Below are positions 23,201 to 35,980 of a DNA stretch of 64,000 nucleotides, in pieces. Under the pieces are notes generated by a model. The model was not told where the DNA came from and searched no databases. It saw only the letters and a program-made list of their open reading frames with translations. Positions within the stretch are counted from its first letter, which is position 1, and every line of letters starts with the position of its first letter. Origin of the DNA: Moringa oleifera (Eukaryota; Streptophyta; Magnoliopsida; Brassicales; Moringaceae). The stretch covers positions 4,655,001 to 4,719,000 of the forward strand of contig JAJFZO010000191.1 of NCBI GenBank assembly GCA_021397835.1. Reading direction: 5' to 3'. Made by a program: the position numbers and the translations under genes.

Positions 23201-24645
23201 GATACAAAGAGGAAGAAAGCACATGCTCCATGCCCTCCAAGGAACAACCAACTTCTTTAATACATCAACAGGCCTTTTACAGCATCCTCAGATTCCAATT
23301 CAAGTATCCCATAAAATATCAATAAAATGACCTGATTCAAGTAATTGCCACTGGTTTGATAGCCCTGGGGATTGAATTTGACTGCTTTAACAGTTAATTG
23401 TAGCCTAGTTGCACTTAACATTTGACATCCCTGGCAAGACAATGCACACAGAACTTGGCACAATGGGACATTATCTTTCTTCATTTTTTCTTTGGCACAA
23501 TGTAATCTACTGAATCAACTATGAGGAGCACAAATAGGGCCAAGTAATCCAATGTAATCATCTTTAGTACGAGCCAACAAGCTGGCTCACAGGAGGGTGT
23601 TGGTACTCCAAAGCTTGTCTTTCTTGCAAAACACTATCAAGCAAAATCAAAAGTATTCACACCAACCAGTCTATATGTTCCGCAAATAAGTTTCCTCGTT
23701 TTCCATTCAGCTTTTACTGAGAGAAATATAGTTTGTCATGCTTCAATAGATATAGAAGTCCAGGAAAGAAGAAGAAGTTGGGTTTAAATAATCTATTCAA
23801 ATAAGTAGAAGTTCATGAGCTGGTTAAAACTCGACATAGTTTTACTGTGAATGCTTGCCAATGCACATCACATTCAAACTTGACAATGGCTTCGTGCCCT
23901 GAAATCTTCCGAGAACAAGCTAACTGTTTTCTAGTGAGTAGCTCAGAAGACATATAGAACTAGTCTATTTGGCATCTTATCGTTCCCAAACGAAGGAGAA
24001 ATCAAAATCAGAGAAAAGAACAAACATTATGCTCCAAGTCCATACATGTCAAAGACTTTTGGTCATTTGAAGATTCAAATTTGAAATTCAAGCAATAGAA
24101 ATTAGTGCCTCTGAAAAGGCACAATTACTAAAAGACAAGCAAGCAATTTGCCCCATCACCTGAAGTGATATACATGAAAGGATCTGTGGATAATATTGCC
24201 AAAAGATAAGCATGACCCAGAAAGGGAAAGGGTCTCAAGCTGAAGCCAAATACTAGAGGCAAAAAAGCAAATGTATGAAACAGAGATCAACAAATAGAGA
24301 AAGCATAGATCTCATTTTCCCAGCCCACTTTATAGTCTAATAAAATAGATACAACAAAACAGTGAGAATATGTGAAATGACTTACAAGAGGAGTGTAGAT
24401 GCCCATCACGATATACTGAAACATCTTCTTCCCAACAAAAGGAGCAAAGAATACATAGAAAGCAAACCCCAATGCCAGAAACACAGCAACAGCCACCACC
24501 TAAACAGAACCATAATAAGAGCTCAAAATCAGAACTTGGAATAGCAAAAATACTTAGCACCTTCATACACACCAGAAGTTAGAAAATTAAGGGTGGGAAA
24601 TACCTGGAGGGGGTGGTAAGGGAGCTGCCATCCATTCTTCCTCAT
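20263..24645 (-). CDS. PAT22: Protein S-acyltransferase (DHHC), PAT22 type
   Basis: Nine coding exons: 24645-24604, 24499-24386, 23053-22649, 22525-22457, 22378-22307, 21839-21711, 21630-21550, 21332-21144 and 21042-20263. They give 626 residues. It starts [14 protein letters not shown]; two membrane segments follow (about 15-35 and 48-66); then the Cys-rich domain [16 protein letters not shown]...CVDRF-DHHC, with DHHC at 206-209; two more membrane segments after 225. A PAT-type STYD (307-310) replaces the TTxE of other subfamilies. The tail of about 300 residues is Ser-rich and basic, including [14 protein letters not shown]. Role: palmitoylates proteins at an endomembrane or plasma membrane; the cysteine of DHHC carries the acyl group. 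Substrates unknown. The order beside the At1g69430-like gene matches Arabidopsis At1g69420. Confidence 0.94.
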
Positions 24646-25349
24646 TTACTGCTAAAATGCAGCAGCAATCCAGAAAGTAATTGAAAAATACGAGCAAAAG
24701 GGAAAAGAGACGAGGAAAATGTGTTGGACAAGAAAAGGAATCGCTTGGGTTCTCCTATCCCCTACAAGAAAAGGAATGGCGAGGGCTCTCTCTCCTACTA
24801 TACCTTTACAGTTTCTCCCTCACTTTCCCTCATTTTCCGGGAACAAAGAAGTTCACTGTTTTCACTATGCTACCAACTGGACAGAGGCAGCAAGACCATT
24901 TTCTTGACGGGCTGATAAAAAAATAAAGATTTGTGATAACTTGAGAGAAGGGGCATAAAAAAGAAAAGGATATCACAAAGACTTGTGACGAAGGGGCATG
25001 AATGGCCTGGGACAGGAATAACAGCGAGGAAAACCTTTGTCCGGTTCACTTAATCATGCCTCTTGCTGCGAAAGGTAAGAGAGAAAATAAGAAAAGAAAA
25101 GAGAGCTTAATCTGGGTTTGGGTTTCCTTTGTTTCTATGCAAGGCTTTTTACTCGGGCAAAGATCTGTCACTGCATGAGAGAGAGAGAGAGAGAGAGAGA
25201 GATTGGCGTTTTTTCTTTTCAAGCCTATAATTACCTCACAACCACACTTTTACTTTTTCTTGTTCCTAGCGTTACCTTTTTCCCTGGCCAAATCATGTGG
25301 CAGAGACCAGTCACAACAGACAGTTGTTCACTTGTTTGGTTTTACTTTT
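24646..25349. promoter_or_regulatory. 5' UTR/promoter side of the PAT22-like gene
   Basis: No protein gene. GA-rich leader-like sequence just above the start codon and a (GA)13 tract at 25177-25202. A first noncoding exon may lie here, but I could not place its splice sites with confidence. Confidence 0.4.
25177..25202. repeat. (GA)13 microsatellite
   Basis: Uninterrupted GA repeat in the probable promoter region of the PAT22-like gene. Confidence 0.9.
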
Positions 25350-25844
25350 CTAGCTGCAGTCACCAACTCCTTCCCATCTTAAAAGCTCTGTTAACTCGCT
25401 GAGTAATTCACCTTCATTTAAAACTCTCCTTGTATCTCCCTTTATACACAATTTTTCCTCTTCGTATTTGTGCACTATTTTTAAGATAGATAAGAACAGA
25501 ATGGAGACCCCACAGCAGATTTGGATAAGTTCTTGCCATTGAAACATCTTTCTTTTGTAGAAAGGAATGAACTGAGCAGAAAACTTGGAGGGAACCCCAC
25601 CATTTTCAATGGGCATTCCTCTTTTAAAGCTCATGTTTCTATCATTGCCTGATGGTATCCCATTTTGGCTTTTGGGCTGAAGAAACCTATCAGATGAAGT
25701 ACTACTCCGCCAACACCTACTGCTCTTAAATGTCGTGCATTGTTCTCTTTTTTTCTTTCTTGATTTGTTAGTCAGTGGAAGCAGTTGATGCCTAGAAGAA
25801 GATGATGCAGAGCAGGCAGGCGGCAGCTTGTAGGTAGCTCGCAA
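25350..25844 (-). CDS. Possible small membrane-anchored protein, unrecognised
   Basis: A 164-codon frame on the minus strand, starting MRATYKLPPACSASSSSRHQ. The N-terminal half is basic and Ser-rich (KSRKKKREQ; SSRCWRSSTSSDRF), then a single hydrophobic helix at about 112-130 (LIQICCGVSILFLSILKIV) and an acidic-to-mixed tail (GELLSELTELLRWEG). It lies about 700 bp above the PAT22-like start codon on the same strand. A frame this long is uncommon in the surrounding AT-rich DNA. It could instead be a long leader of that gene or chance. Confidence 0.35.
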   Translation of the reverse strand: MRATYKLPPACSASSSSRHQLLPLTNKSRKKKREQCTTFKSSRCWRSSTSSDRFLQPKSQNGIPSGNDRNMSFKRGMPIENGGVPSKFSAQFIPFYKRKMFQWQELIQICCGVSILFLSILKIVHKYEEEKLCIKGDTRRVLNEGELLSELTELLRWEGVGDCS

Positions 25845-27252
25845 TCTAGGCCTAGGTAGAACCTAACCCAACATAACACAACCTACTGGTTACCCATCTG
25901 CATCTTTCACTCCCCGTGAATACTGCTTCAAGAGCTCAAAGCCCATCACATGGTGAAACGTTAAAGTAGACAAAAACTGAGTTTAAAGATTCAATTTCAT
26001 GGCTTCATCCATTTGCGAACTCCGCTCTTCTTTCAAGATGAATTTTGAGGAGTACCCAATCATATCTTAACGTTAGAAACTAAAACAAGACCCGTAGTTG
26101 TCACTGAATGGACTGTACTTAAATTCAGACAGGATTAAAACGTCAGTAAGGTCGTTTTTAAGAGTCAAAAATGTCATGCACTAAAGTAAGCCCAACCCAT
26201 TTAAAAAGTCTGCATTTTTGTGGACAATTTATGCAAATTTTGTTTAAACAAAGCGATAAGATGAGTAAAAAATGATTGGTCAAAGAAGGAATGGATCTTA
26301 ACTAATTTAAAATGTGGGGTTCCCTAATAACAATGGCAAAGGGGAAAAGAAGGTGACATAACAGTGAGAAAGGGGGTCGAGGTCTTAAGGGAGAGTAGCT
26401 GTGCGGTGCAGTCTGTGGGGGACTGATTAGGGTTTTTCAAAGCTTTGGCAGCTGCTTTTTGGCATTTTCTTGTCAGATCTTGGAGTGGATGACAATAAGT
26501 AAAATATTGCAGCCAATGGAAAGTTATTTAACCAAGAGATTGGCTCGTTGTGTATGAATTTACACATTGATTCCACTCACATGCTCAGATATCAAAGAAC
26601 TCTGTGAACTGCAAATCTAATCTCAATGCCCCCTTTTCTGGGTTTTCTTCTGAAGATCGTCTTCCATACATTTAAGGGTGTTTGATGAAATTCAAAACAG
26701 AGGATATCATATCAACAGCACATGCTCCTCTGTAACTTTGCATCAGATTTCATACAAAAAGAAAGTTACCCAGTTCTTCATTTTCATTTCCAGATAGAGA
26801 AATCAAAAAAGAATAGGAGAAAACGTACAGGGCATTAAGACAGGGAGTGTAATAATCTGACAAGGTAGCTCAACTGCATTAATGTCTTTGGATCTCAATC
26901 TGCCCTTACTCAAAAGACTTCTGCTCACTGTTCTCCAAGACCAAAAAAAATATCTTGAAATCTACAGCTACGCAAAAACCAAAAACTAAAAGGAAAGATT
27001 GAAGATCGCATATTTAATGATGAAATTGTTAAGAGTCAAAGCTTAAACACACCATGCAGTATCCAAAAGAAGAGAATACAGGGTGTATGGTGTGGAAACC
27101 GGCAATCATGTCCGTGATCTCAAAAGGAACAGGGGACCATACGTTCTCAGCAACCACTAATAGAACACACATGAGCCTTTTTTTTTTTTTATTTACAACC
27201 AAAAATAATTAATAAACCTATGAATAAATTTAAAAAAGAAGTAAATTTTTCA
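25845..27252. other. No gene seen
   Basis: Moderate-AT unique-looking DNA with only short frames. Possibly promoter sequence of the 25350-25844 candidate. Confidence 0.45.
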
Positions 27253-27603
27253 TTTTTTTAATTTATTATGATATATTGATTAAATTAATTATATATTAAT
27301 TATATATTTTATTTAAATTAAATTTTAAATAAATAGTTATAAAAAATTAATGATACTTTCATTATTCAAATATCTAAAACTATAATTTAAAAAAAATATT
27401 TTCATCATTAAAAAATCTAGATGTTTTTGTTATTATAATTTAAATATTTTTTATATTTATAAAAATATTAATTCAAAACTAATTATTTAAAATTTTTAAT
27501 TTAAATATCTCTAATTTTTATATTTTTAATATAATTAAAATTAAACTAAATTAAAATATCATATATACTACTGATTCATCAATACTTTAAGGTATAAAAT
27601 AAC
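27253..27603. mobile_element. AT-rich MITE-like element, copy 3
   Basis: 351 bp. The left end is TTTTTTTAATTTATTATGAT; the right end, read inward, has TTATTTTATACCTTAAAGTA then TTGATGAATCAG. The shorter interior retains part of the core (ttattcaaatatct...taatttaaa). Confidence 0.5.
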
Positions 27604-28976
27604 AAAAGAAAATAATTTAAAATTTTTCTGAATATTTATCCAAAGCCCATGACCTCCGGTCATATATATATATATGAGAATGTAACTGTGATTAATATAA
27701 GGTATAATCCTTAATTTAAAGTTTTTAAAATTGATATTTTGAATGTTTTACCTGTTAAAGTAGATTAATTTATTCAGTGACTGAGCTTTAAATGTGAACA
27801 TGTTCAATTTAAGAAACATTAAATAAAAAGCTAAAGGGAAAAATCATATAATTAAAGTCCATTAATTTAGTTATAATATTCCATTAATCATAAATCATGT
27901 TCCTAATTGATTCATAAAAATAATAAATTGAATGTACGTTGTAATAATTAAAAAAATGTATATATATATATATATATTACAATTTCGTATTTAATTAATC
28001 ATTAAATATGAATGAAATAGTTTTAAAGATAAATTATCTCTACCCACTTTAAAACACATTTATAAGATGCAAAATTCAAAATAATCTCAAAATTTTTAAA
28101 ATATTTTTCCAATAAAATTTACATTATATATATATATATAATTTTGTAATTTTTTTCCATGCGTGATGATCCCACCATAACTTTTTCTAATAGCCCATGA
28201 AGATGTTTTCACCAAAAGAAAATCACAAACATAACATAAATAACATAATATAAATATTATTTTAATTATTTTAATAGTAATATAAAAAAAAATATTAGAA
28301 TTAATATTAAAATAATAAACCAATAAAAATAGATAATATTACTCAAAATAGAAGAAGAAATATATTTTAGAAATCCTAATTTTAATTGAGATACTAAGTT
28401 ATTTACATGTTATGTATAAATAAAATTATACACTCGGTAAAATGTTAAAACAAGAAAAAAAATTATTAAATGCATGAAATATAAATCCATTGAGACATGT
28501 TAAAGTGACAAAAGAAAGGATTTCATCTATGGCCAAATTGTTTCTATTTTTTTAATTATTATAAAGATAAATAGAGAAATATATGTGGCAATAAAGAGGA
28601 AGAGTAATGATAATAAGTAATAGTGGGAGGCATGGAGGCAGCTTGGTCTATTAATTTCCAATTTCTTTTTCTAACATGTGAGGAATAGTTTGGGACCCGT
28701 GACCCCCAACCAATCATCAATAGGTCACCACCTCACAACGTCATAATCAATATCCCAATTCATTGCTACTTTAATTTGATGTAACACCATTTGGGTTCTT
28801 AATTTTCACTTTCTCAATTGCAAGCTAGCGGCACCCATTGGAGCGTATTATTCACATTATTTTATTCTAAAGTATATTGTAAAAACTTTAATTCATGAAG
28901 GCATGATCTACTTCATTGAAAATTTTGTATTTATCAAAAAATAATAAATTTTAGTAAATATAAAAAATACTATATC
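27604..28976. other. AT-rich intergenic DNA
   Basis: No gene. Simple repeats (TA)n at 27661-27675, 27958-27977 and about 28126-28141. Confidence 0.55.
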
Positions 28977-29370
28977 TTTTAAATTTAAATTCTGAAGTAT
29001 TAATTGAAGCAATTGCACTTCAACACTTTAATTTGTTTAATTTGAATTTTTATTTAAATGGTTATGAAAAATTAATGATATTTTTATTATTGATCGTTTT
29101 AAATAACTTTTACATTTTATTTTAAGTTTATTATAAGTTTCGAATAATTTTTTATTCATAAAGTAATTTTTTATGAATTTTTAAAATTTTGATAGTATAA
29201 AAATATTTTTAAAATTTTAATTTTTTTATGATGGTGACTTAAACATTTCTTTACATTTGAAAAAAATTAAATCAAATTTTTTATAAGATTTTTAATTTTT
29301 TAATGCCATCTAAATTGAATCAAAATTGAGACATTTAAGATACAGTTACTTCTGAATTTAAATTAAAAAA
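28977..29370. mobile_element. AT-rich MITE-like element, copy 4
   Basis: 394 bp. Left end TTTTAAATTTAAATTCTGAA; right end, read inward, TTTTTAATTTAAATTCAGAA: 21 of the first 23 positions agree. Interior core includes gaatttttatttaaat, ttttaaataactttta and ttttttatgaattttta. Confidence 0.65.
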
Positions 29371-31560
29371 CAAATATTATTTAAAATTCTTTACATTTAT
29401 CTTAATTTTTTTTATGATATCATTTTTTATTCAATAATAATATTGCTAAGATCTATATATAGATACGATATCTTTTAGATGGCGTTTGTCATCATGCATG
29501 TAAAATTAAAATCTTAGATGAACATATTTTCTCATATGATAAAGTTCATTATGTACAAAATTAAAATTAAAATTATTATATTTTTCAATGAAATAATTTT
29601 CAAACAATATGAGAAATTCAATCATTTATCATTAATAGGTAGTTTATGTGTTGCTGACATCAACACAGGTAAAAAAAAAAATAACAAATTGAGGAAAGAA
29701 ATGAAAGCATGGACACTTGTTCTTTGGATTGAATCTATTTGGTTATCTTGACATCATGCACTGAATTCATGAACCCAATTAGGACAAAGAAAGTAGGGCC
29801 ATTAGTAAGCCACAAAGTCAATAAAATGAAGATGACAATAATAATAATAATAATCAAAAGACAGGTTGCTTGATTTAGATGCAAAGTAAAGACCAAGAAA
29901 AGCAAATACCCACAAACGTTTCCCATATTGAAATTGCTTTTGCTTTTATCTTAAACTTTCTTGAATTTATATGGGAGAGAGCATGTACACTTCCATTTTT
30001 TTTTGTGGCAAAATTTATAAATTTACTGTCACTTGGATGTGATGTGAAATGGAAAAGTGAGATTCCATCTTTTTATGTGTTGGGCTTCCACCAATTTTCC
30101 CAATTGACTAGACAGCAAAGGCATTTTCCACTTGGGTATTGTAATTAGGACTCTTATCAAGCAACCCATCAAATTTTAGGTCAAGAAAATGAGAGATTAG
30201 GGTTTAGATCTCTTTAAAAGAGGTGGAAAATTTGTCTTGCAAGTAACAAAGGGACCTTCTCAGTGAGTTCTAGTATCACGGATATATGCATATTTCTATT
30301 TTTTCGGTATGATTTGAATTCATAGTTAGATAGTGTTTGTCGTTAGGGAAAGTGGCATGAGGGGATTATATGGAAAAAGGTGAAACATAATTTGTACTAA
30401 TTAGTTTTTTATTTGAAAAAAAAAGCATGAAGTATTTCGTTATCACATGAAATTAGAACAAATTTTTTTATTATCAGGCAAAAAATTTGAATTACTTTTT
30501 TAAAAATAATTTTAACATTTAAATTAATATTTAATATTTAAATAAATACTAAAAATATTAAAAATATATAATATTTATATTTTTTATAACTATTAAAAAA
30601 TATCTTTATTTTAATAAGAATATATTTTGACTTGTAAACACATCATCTGAGCAAATTTTTTAATTATTAATAAATCATTAGGTGAATTAAGATAGATTTG
30701 AGATTGGGTATGATACTTACCGAAATTTAAGAATATCAAAGTTAATATTGAGCTCGTTATGTTTTAAGCCCATATAAGTACTCCACGTGTTATTTTTTGT
30801 TGAATTTATATTCACTATAATAATGTAATTTTTTATCATTTATCCAATTAAACCATTATAAATATATATTATATTTATTCTTATAAAAAAAAAAGAATCC
30901 CTTATCACGAATGTGGAAAGTGATTTATTGGAGAATCTATGTCTGAAGATGGAACAAATGGGTGTTTTTGAATTAAACATATTGAAAGAAAGTGTGTAGT
31001 GTTTGGAGAGTTTAATGATGGAAGGAAGAAATGAATGTATCCTTTTTACATGTATTGGTAGATAGGCTGGTTTTGTTGGGTGAACAGGAGAAGGGGATCC
31101 TTTGACATTGGTAATTGATGGGAGATTAAAAGGAAGGAGGTGGGTTTTGTCCTGCTGGTGGGTGTCTTTCATTATGTCACTTTGGACAAACATGTGAAGC
31201 ATTTAATCATGCCATCTCTCTCTCTCTTCCTGTCTTTGTCTCTGTCTGATCTCACTTCTGTCTGTTTGAGTCCTCTGTCAAGTCTTCATAAAGGTACACT
31301 CTTTGGAGTTTTTCTTAATTGGGTCAGGGCTCAAACCCAATGCACCAGGCCCAGTATTTACAAGAGAAGATGGATCTTTGGGTTAAATCACAAAAGAAAA
31401 GAAATTGGTGCATCCATGGTGATTTTCTGGCCTAAAAATGGAAAAAAACAAGAAATTACAAATTTTATTAATTTAGTAAATTCCCAATGCTACTATTTTA
31501 TGTATTGAGAAAATTTGAATAGCTTATGTGACAGAATTGAATTATGGAATAAAAAACACT
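29371..31560. other. No gene seen
   Basis: Short frames only (for example 29518-29751, 31140-31508), none with recognisable content or splice support. (AAT)n occurs at about 29836-29853; CT-rich tract at about 31213-31230. Confidence 0.5.
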
Positions 31561-31760
31561 TATTTTTTTATAAAATCCAATATTAAATACAATTTCATAT
31601 TCATATAAGAAAAACCCAATCACCCTTTTTTTTTTTTTCTTTTTGGGAAATACTTCTTTAATTTTTTTATAAAATGTAATATTATGATACAATTTCATAT
31701 TCATACAAGAAAAACCCAATCACCATTTTTTTTTTCTTTTTGGGAAAGAATTCTTTAATG
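31561..31760. repeat. Tandem duplication of a 100-bp unit
   Basis: Two adjacent copies, both with acaatttcatattcata, agaaaaacccaatcacc, a poly-T run and ctttttgggaaa. Marker words are 99-100 bp apart; the poly-T lengths differ. Confidence 0.85.
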
Positions 31761-34112
31761 TTGCGGGATCGAAAGCATAAAATAGAAATGCATAATAATA
31801 ATAAGTGAAAATAAATAATGACCATAAAAAGTGTTGAGTATTATAATTAAGGAGTGACCCCAACAAAATTAAAGAGATGTCTTAACTCCACATGTGAATC
31901 ACCATTTGCCCATAAATTTCAAAATGGTCCTCTTTTAATGCTGCCCTTGGTTTTGGCTTTTTGGATCTGCTGCTGCCCTTTGGCTCCTTCTTCCCCTCTC
32001 ATTTAATTCCTAATAAGAATATTTTATTTTATTTTCTTTTTTAATCTTTCTTCCTTTCCTATAAAATTTTAATTTGCTTGTTAATTTAATTCATTTTTGG
32101 TTCAACTGTTTGGTGAGTGTATTTTGCAATGTTAAATTGGATCATATCCATAGATTCTACAAGTTGAATTATAAAATTTTAATTTTTAATCAATTTAATT
32201 TATTTAAAATTAATATGATTTATTTATATTATCAATATTACATCATTTTTACTAAAAATTTTAAATTTTTTAAAAAATGATATTGTTTTGTAAAAAAAAT
32301 TAAAAAACAAAAAATTGAATAATAATTTCTTCTAATAATATTTTTTTGAAAATAACTGTTATTTTCTTTTTCCTTTTTTTATATTTTAATAGTATATGTT
32401 ATTATAATTATTTACTATATCATCTTGAATATTTTTTTTTTGTTTGATTTCTATCCGATCTTTATCTTTAAACCTCGTTTTATTTTCTTTTTATTTTAAT
32501 GAGTGATATTACTTTAAAAACATTTGTATTAAGTCAAATAATTTTTCAATTGATTATTACAATTCACTTAATTTTAAAAAACCAACAAATTTGTGTTAAT
32601 TTTTAGTTATGTTAATACATTTGACTGTTAAAATTTTATGATGAATTAAAAATAAATATATATTTTAAAAACTTTAAATAAAATCTATGAAAATATTTTT
32701 TTAAGAACTTAAACATAGATAGAGATTCTTAGGAACCACCTCCTGAATTTTTATGCCATCAACAAGAGATTGGGAATTTCTAAAATAAAATTGATAACTT
32801 AATTTTATAATAGCAACAATATTCCTCTTAGAAATTGGATACATGAACCCTATTTTGTTGAGTTATTGAAGTGGGTATGGATTTGGACAATGGGGAGGGA
32901 ACAAATTCTTTAAGTGGAGTTGGTTTGGTATGTGAGATCCCAAACAAAATCATTGAAACATTTGTATTATAATGCATATGTCTTCTTTTAATTTGCTTTT
33001 CGACTCTAATTATCCTCTTAAATTATCATTAATTAAAAAAAGAGGATTTTCTTATGAATCTCCACCTCCTAATCAATATTAAAATAAGCACGAGACAAAT
33101 TAGGGTTTCGTTAAATACAATTAAACAAATAATTTTTGAGATTCATTTTCTTATCATTAATGTTTGTTGTTGTTAAATATATTATTAATTCGTTAATATG
33201 TAATGCACTTACCCACCAATCCAAGATTCTATTTTTTTAGGTCGGTATGATACTTGACAAGGGTGATCAACAAATTATAATTAAATCCACTAATAAAATT
33301 TTTTTAATTAAAATTAGATCATATCTTTTTAATTAATTTTTATTTTCAAAAATAAAGATATATAAACCGAAAATTTTATTTGGTCTATCAACATAATTGG
33401 GTCGGAATCAATTGCATCAAACAATATTTTTATTGAATTAAACTTTTGATTGGTTCATTGGATCTAAAAAGATTAAGCAAGCATTGAAATTGCATTAGGT
33501 ACCTAATTAGTTGACAAACGAGAGAATGCAAGTTCTTGATTCGATTTTTATTTTGCGAGGTTGGTGAGATGAGCATGAACCTTTTGATTTTAAATTAAGC
33601 CTCTTTACAGCTAGCAACTTTGGACATTTTCTACACCGGTTTGCTTCATCTCCAAATCATATAAGACTTAGATGCTAATTAATTAGACCGCAAATCAACT
33701 AATCATTGTTTATAAAATTGAGATGCGCCGGCATCTAAATCCGTGGACCGTCACTTTAGATACTTTGTATCTTTATGATAAAGTGGAACTATATATCTAA
33801 GTTTATTTATTTTTTATGCAATCTTGTGCTTTGTAAAAAGAGGGCAATCATTAAGCACTTAGTTCATAAAATGACTCCTTTCCTTCATGCCCTTTGGCTG
33901 CCAATTAATTAATTGTGAGCACTTTGCTGCATATAATTCTAGAAAGGCAAATTAAAGCAATGCACCCTTAAATTTAAGGACATATTTATTTGATTATCAT
34001 TATTTTAAATTTTCAAAATTAAAGTAAGCATAAGAGAATTCACTTGTAAAATATAACAAATGGATTTTGTAGTGATTTTAGGTAAACGTGAAAAAAAAAT
34101 CGAAATTATCTA
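31761..34112. other. AT-rich intergenic DNA, no gene seen
   Basis: Only short chance frames. No recognisable transposon protein, tRNA or other RNA gene. Confidence 0.5.
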
Positions 34113-34506
34113 CTTTTTAATTTGAATTATAATACTTTGATCAAATTAATTGTCTATTTTATCTTTTAATTTAATCTAAATAAAACATTGATTCAAACTG
34201 TTGAAGTAATATATTAAAATTTTTTATTGAAATATCTAAAAAATTACTCAAACAAATTATACACTTAATTTTGAATCAATCTTTAAATTTGAACAATTTT
34301 TAATTTTACATTGTTTTTTATGAATTTTTTAATTGATAATTTGATTTTTTTATATTTATTAAAGAAATTTAAATCATTTTTTTACAAAATTTTTAACTCA
34401 AATATCTTGAAATTTTAAAATTATCGACAGCTTTTATATCGAATCAAATTGAAACATTAGATGTACAATTGATTTATTCAACACTTCAAAATATAAATTA
34501 AAAAAT
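34113..34506. mobile_element. AT-rich MITE-like element, copy 5 (clearest)
   Basis: 394 bp, the same length as copy 4. Left end TTTTTAATTTGAATTATAAT; right end, read inward, TTTTTAATTTATATTTTGAA. The two ends stay alignable for about 65 bp, including a shared AATTAATTGT / AATCAATTGT block. Interior core as in the other copies (aaattactcaaacaaatta, ttttttatgaattttttaa). Confidence 0.7.
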
Positions 34507-35588
34507 CAGTATAGCTTAGAGATTTTTTTATACAATATTTTTTATTAATTAAAAAAAATTAATAAAATCGATTGTTTTAATAACATGATTTAATAAAAAT
34601 AAATAATCTTAATAATTTATTAAATAAATATTATATAAAATCTTAATATTTGCGTCATGTTATCAATCAAATTTTCACATTTAGAAAATAATAAATCGAA
34701 TCATAATCTACGATTTGGTCGAAATCAAACTCAAAAAAATTTAATAATTAAGAATATTCAAATTAAAAATCTCATACATCGAAATTTAATTTAAATTTTT
34801 TTATAGATTTAAAAATATTTAAGTTGTCGTAAAAAAAATTAACTTAATTTTTAAACACTAAAAATATATTTTTTAAAAAATTATATAATAAAAAATAAAA
34901 AAATTATTAATAATTATAAATAAAATATTTAAATTTAAAAGATAAACTAGAAATAAAATAAAAAATTCGTTTGAGCTAATTTTTAAGTATTTTAATTATA
35001 AAAATATTATTATTTTTTAATTCATTTGATTTAAAATATAATTTGAATCAAATTGATAAGTTAAAATTTAATTCATTAATTTTTAAATATAAAATTTTAA
35101 TTAATAGTATAAATAAATATGAAAAATTTATATTAAAATAAAAAAAAAATGGTATCAAAAAAGTTGTTGATGGTAAATAAAATATCACTTTTTCCTTAAC
35201 GTCACAACTACAAGAACTTAACTTTATTTAATAATAATAATAATAATAATAATAATATATTATTATTATTATTAGTGGTGATCACGAGTTTATTTTCTTC
35301 TACATTTTGATTATGACATTTCCATAATTTAATGGGTTGAAGACTGAGATTTCACCTGCCAGACAAGGCGACCGCGGAAAATTGAAATTAAAATACAATG
35401 AATCATGCATCTTTGAATAATAAAATAGTCATGTGAAAAGCACTTTGGAAAGAGAAAATGCATTTAATGCAATTATAATCAATAACACATTTTTAATTTA
35501 TCATCCTATTGCGTTCATGGTACAACCACAATTTTCAACTTAATTTCTGTTTTTTATTAATAATATGTAATTTAATTTCAAATAAATA
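34507..35588. other. AT-rich intergenic DNA with an (AAT)/(ATT) palindrome
   Basis: No gene. The block 35241-35274 is a perfect 17-bp-arm palindrome formed by a TAA run meeting a TTA run. Confidence 0.55.
35241..35274. repeat. Perfect loopless palindrome of TAA/TTA units
   Basis: Arms 35241-35257 and 35258-35274 are exact reverse complements with no spacer. Confidence 0.85.
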
Positions 35589-35980
35589 TTTTTTGAATTT
35601 ATATTTTTAATTAAATCAATTATATTTTTAATATTTTAATTTATTCAAAATTTAACTTTATTTTAAATAATTTTAAAATCTTTCTTTATATTTTATTTTA
35701 AATTTATTTCTTAAATTTTGAACGTTATTTTCTTGAAATTTAAATAGTGTAATTTTTTAAAAAATATTTTTTGATACTAAAAAAATTATGATGCTTTTTA
35801 TAATAATGGCTTTGAATATATTATTTCACATTCATGAAAAATTTTAAGCTAAAATTTATGGTACAATATTTTTAATTTGAATAGTATTTTTAAAAAATTA
35901 ATAACATCATCTAAATTTAATCAAATTAAAACATCAAATAATATCAATTTAATTAATATGTGTAAATATAAAATAAAAAT
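35589..35980. mobile_element. AT-rich MITE-like element, copy 6
   Basis: 392 bp. Left end TTTTTTGAATTTATATTTTT, right end inward TTTTTATTTTATATTTACAC; both followed by an ATTAAAT(T/C) block. The interior has attttaaatttatttc...ttaaattttgaac and aatttaaatagtgtaattt. Confidence 0.5.

Noticed and set aside
31140..31508. Open frame of 122 codons
   Set aside because: Driven by CT-repeat (SLSLSLSD) sequence, no domain or splice support.
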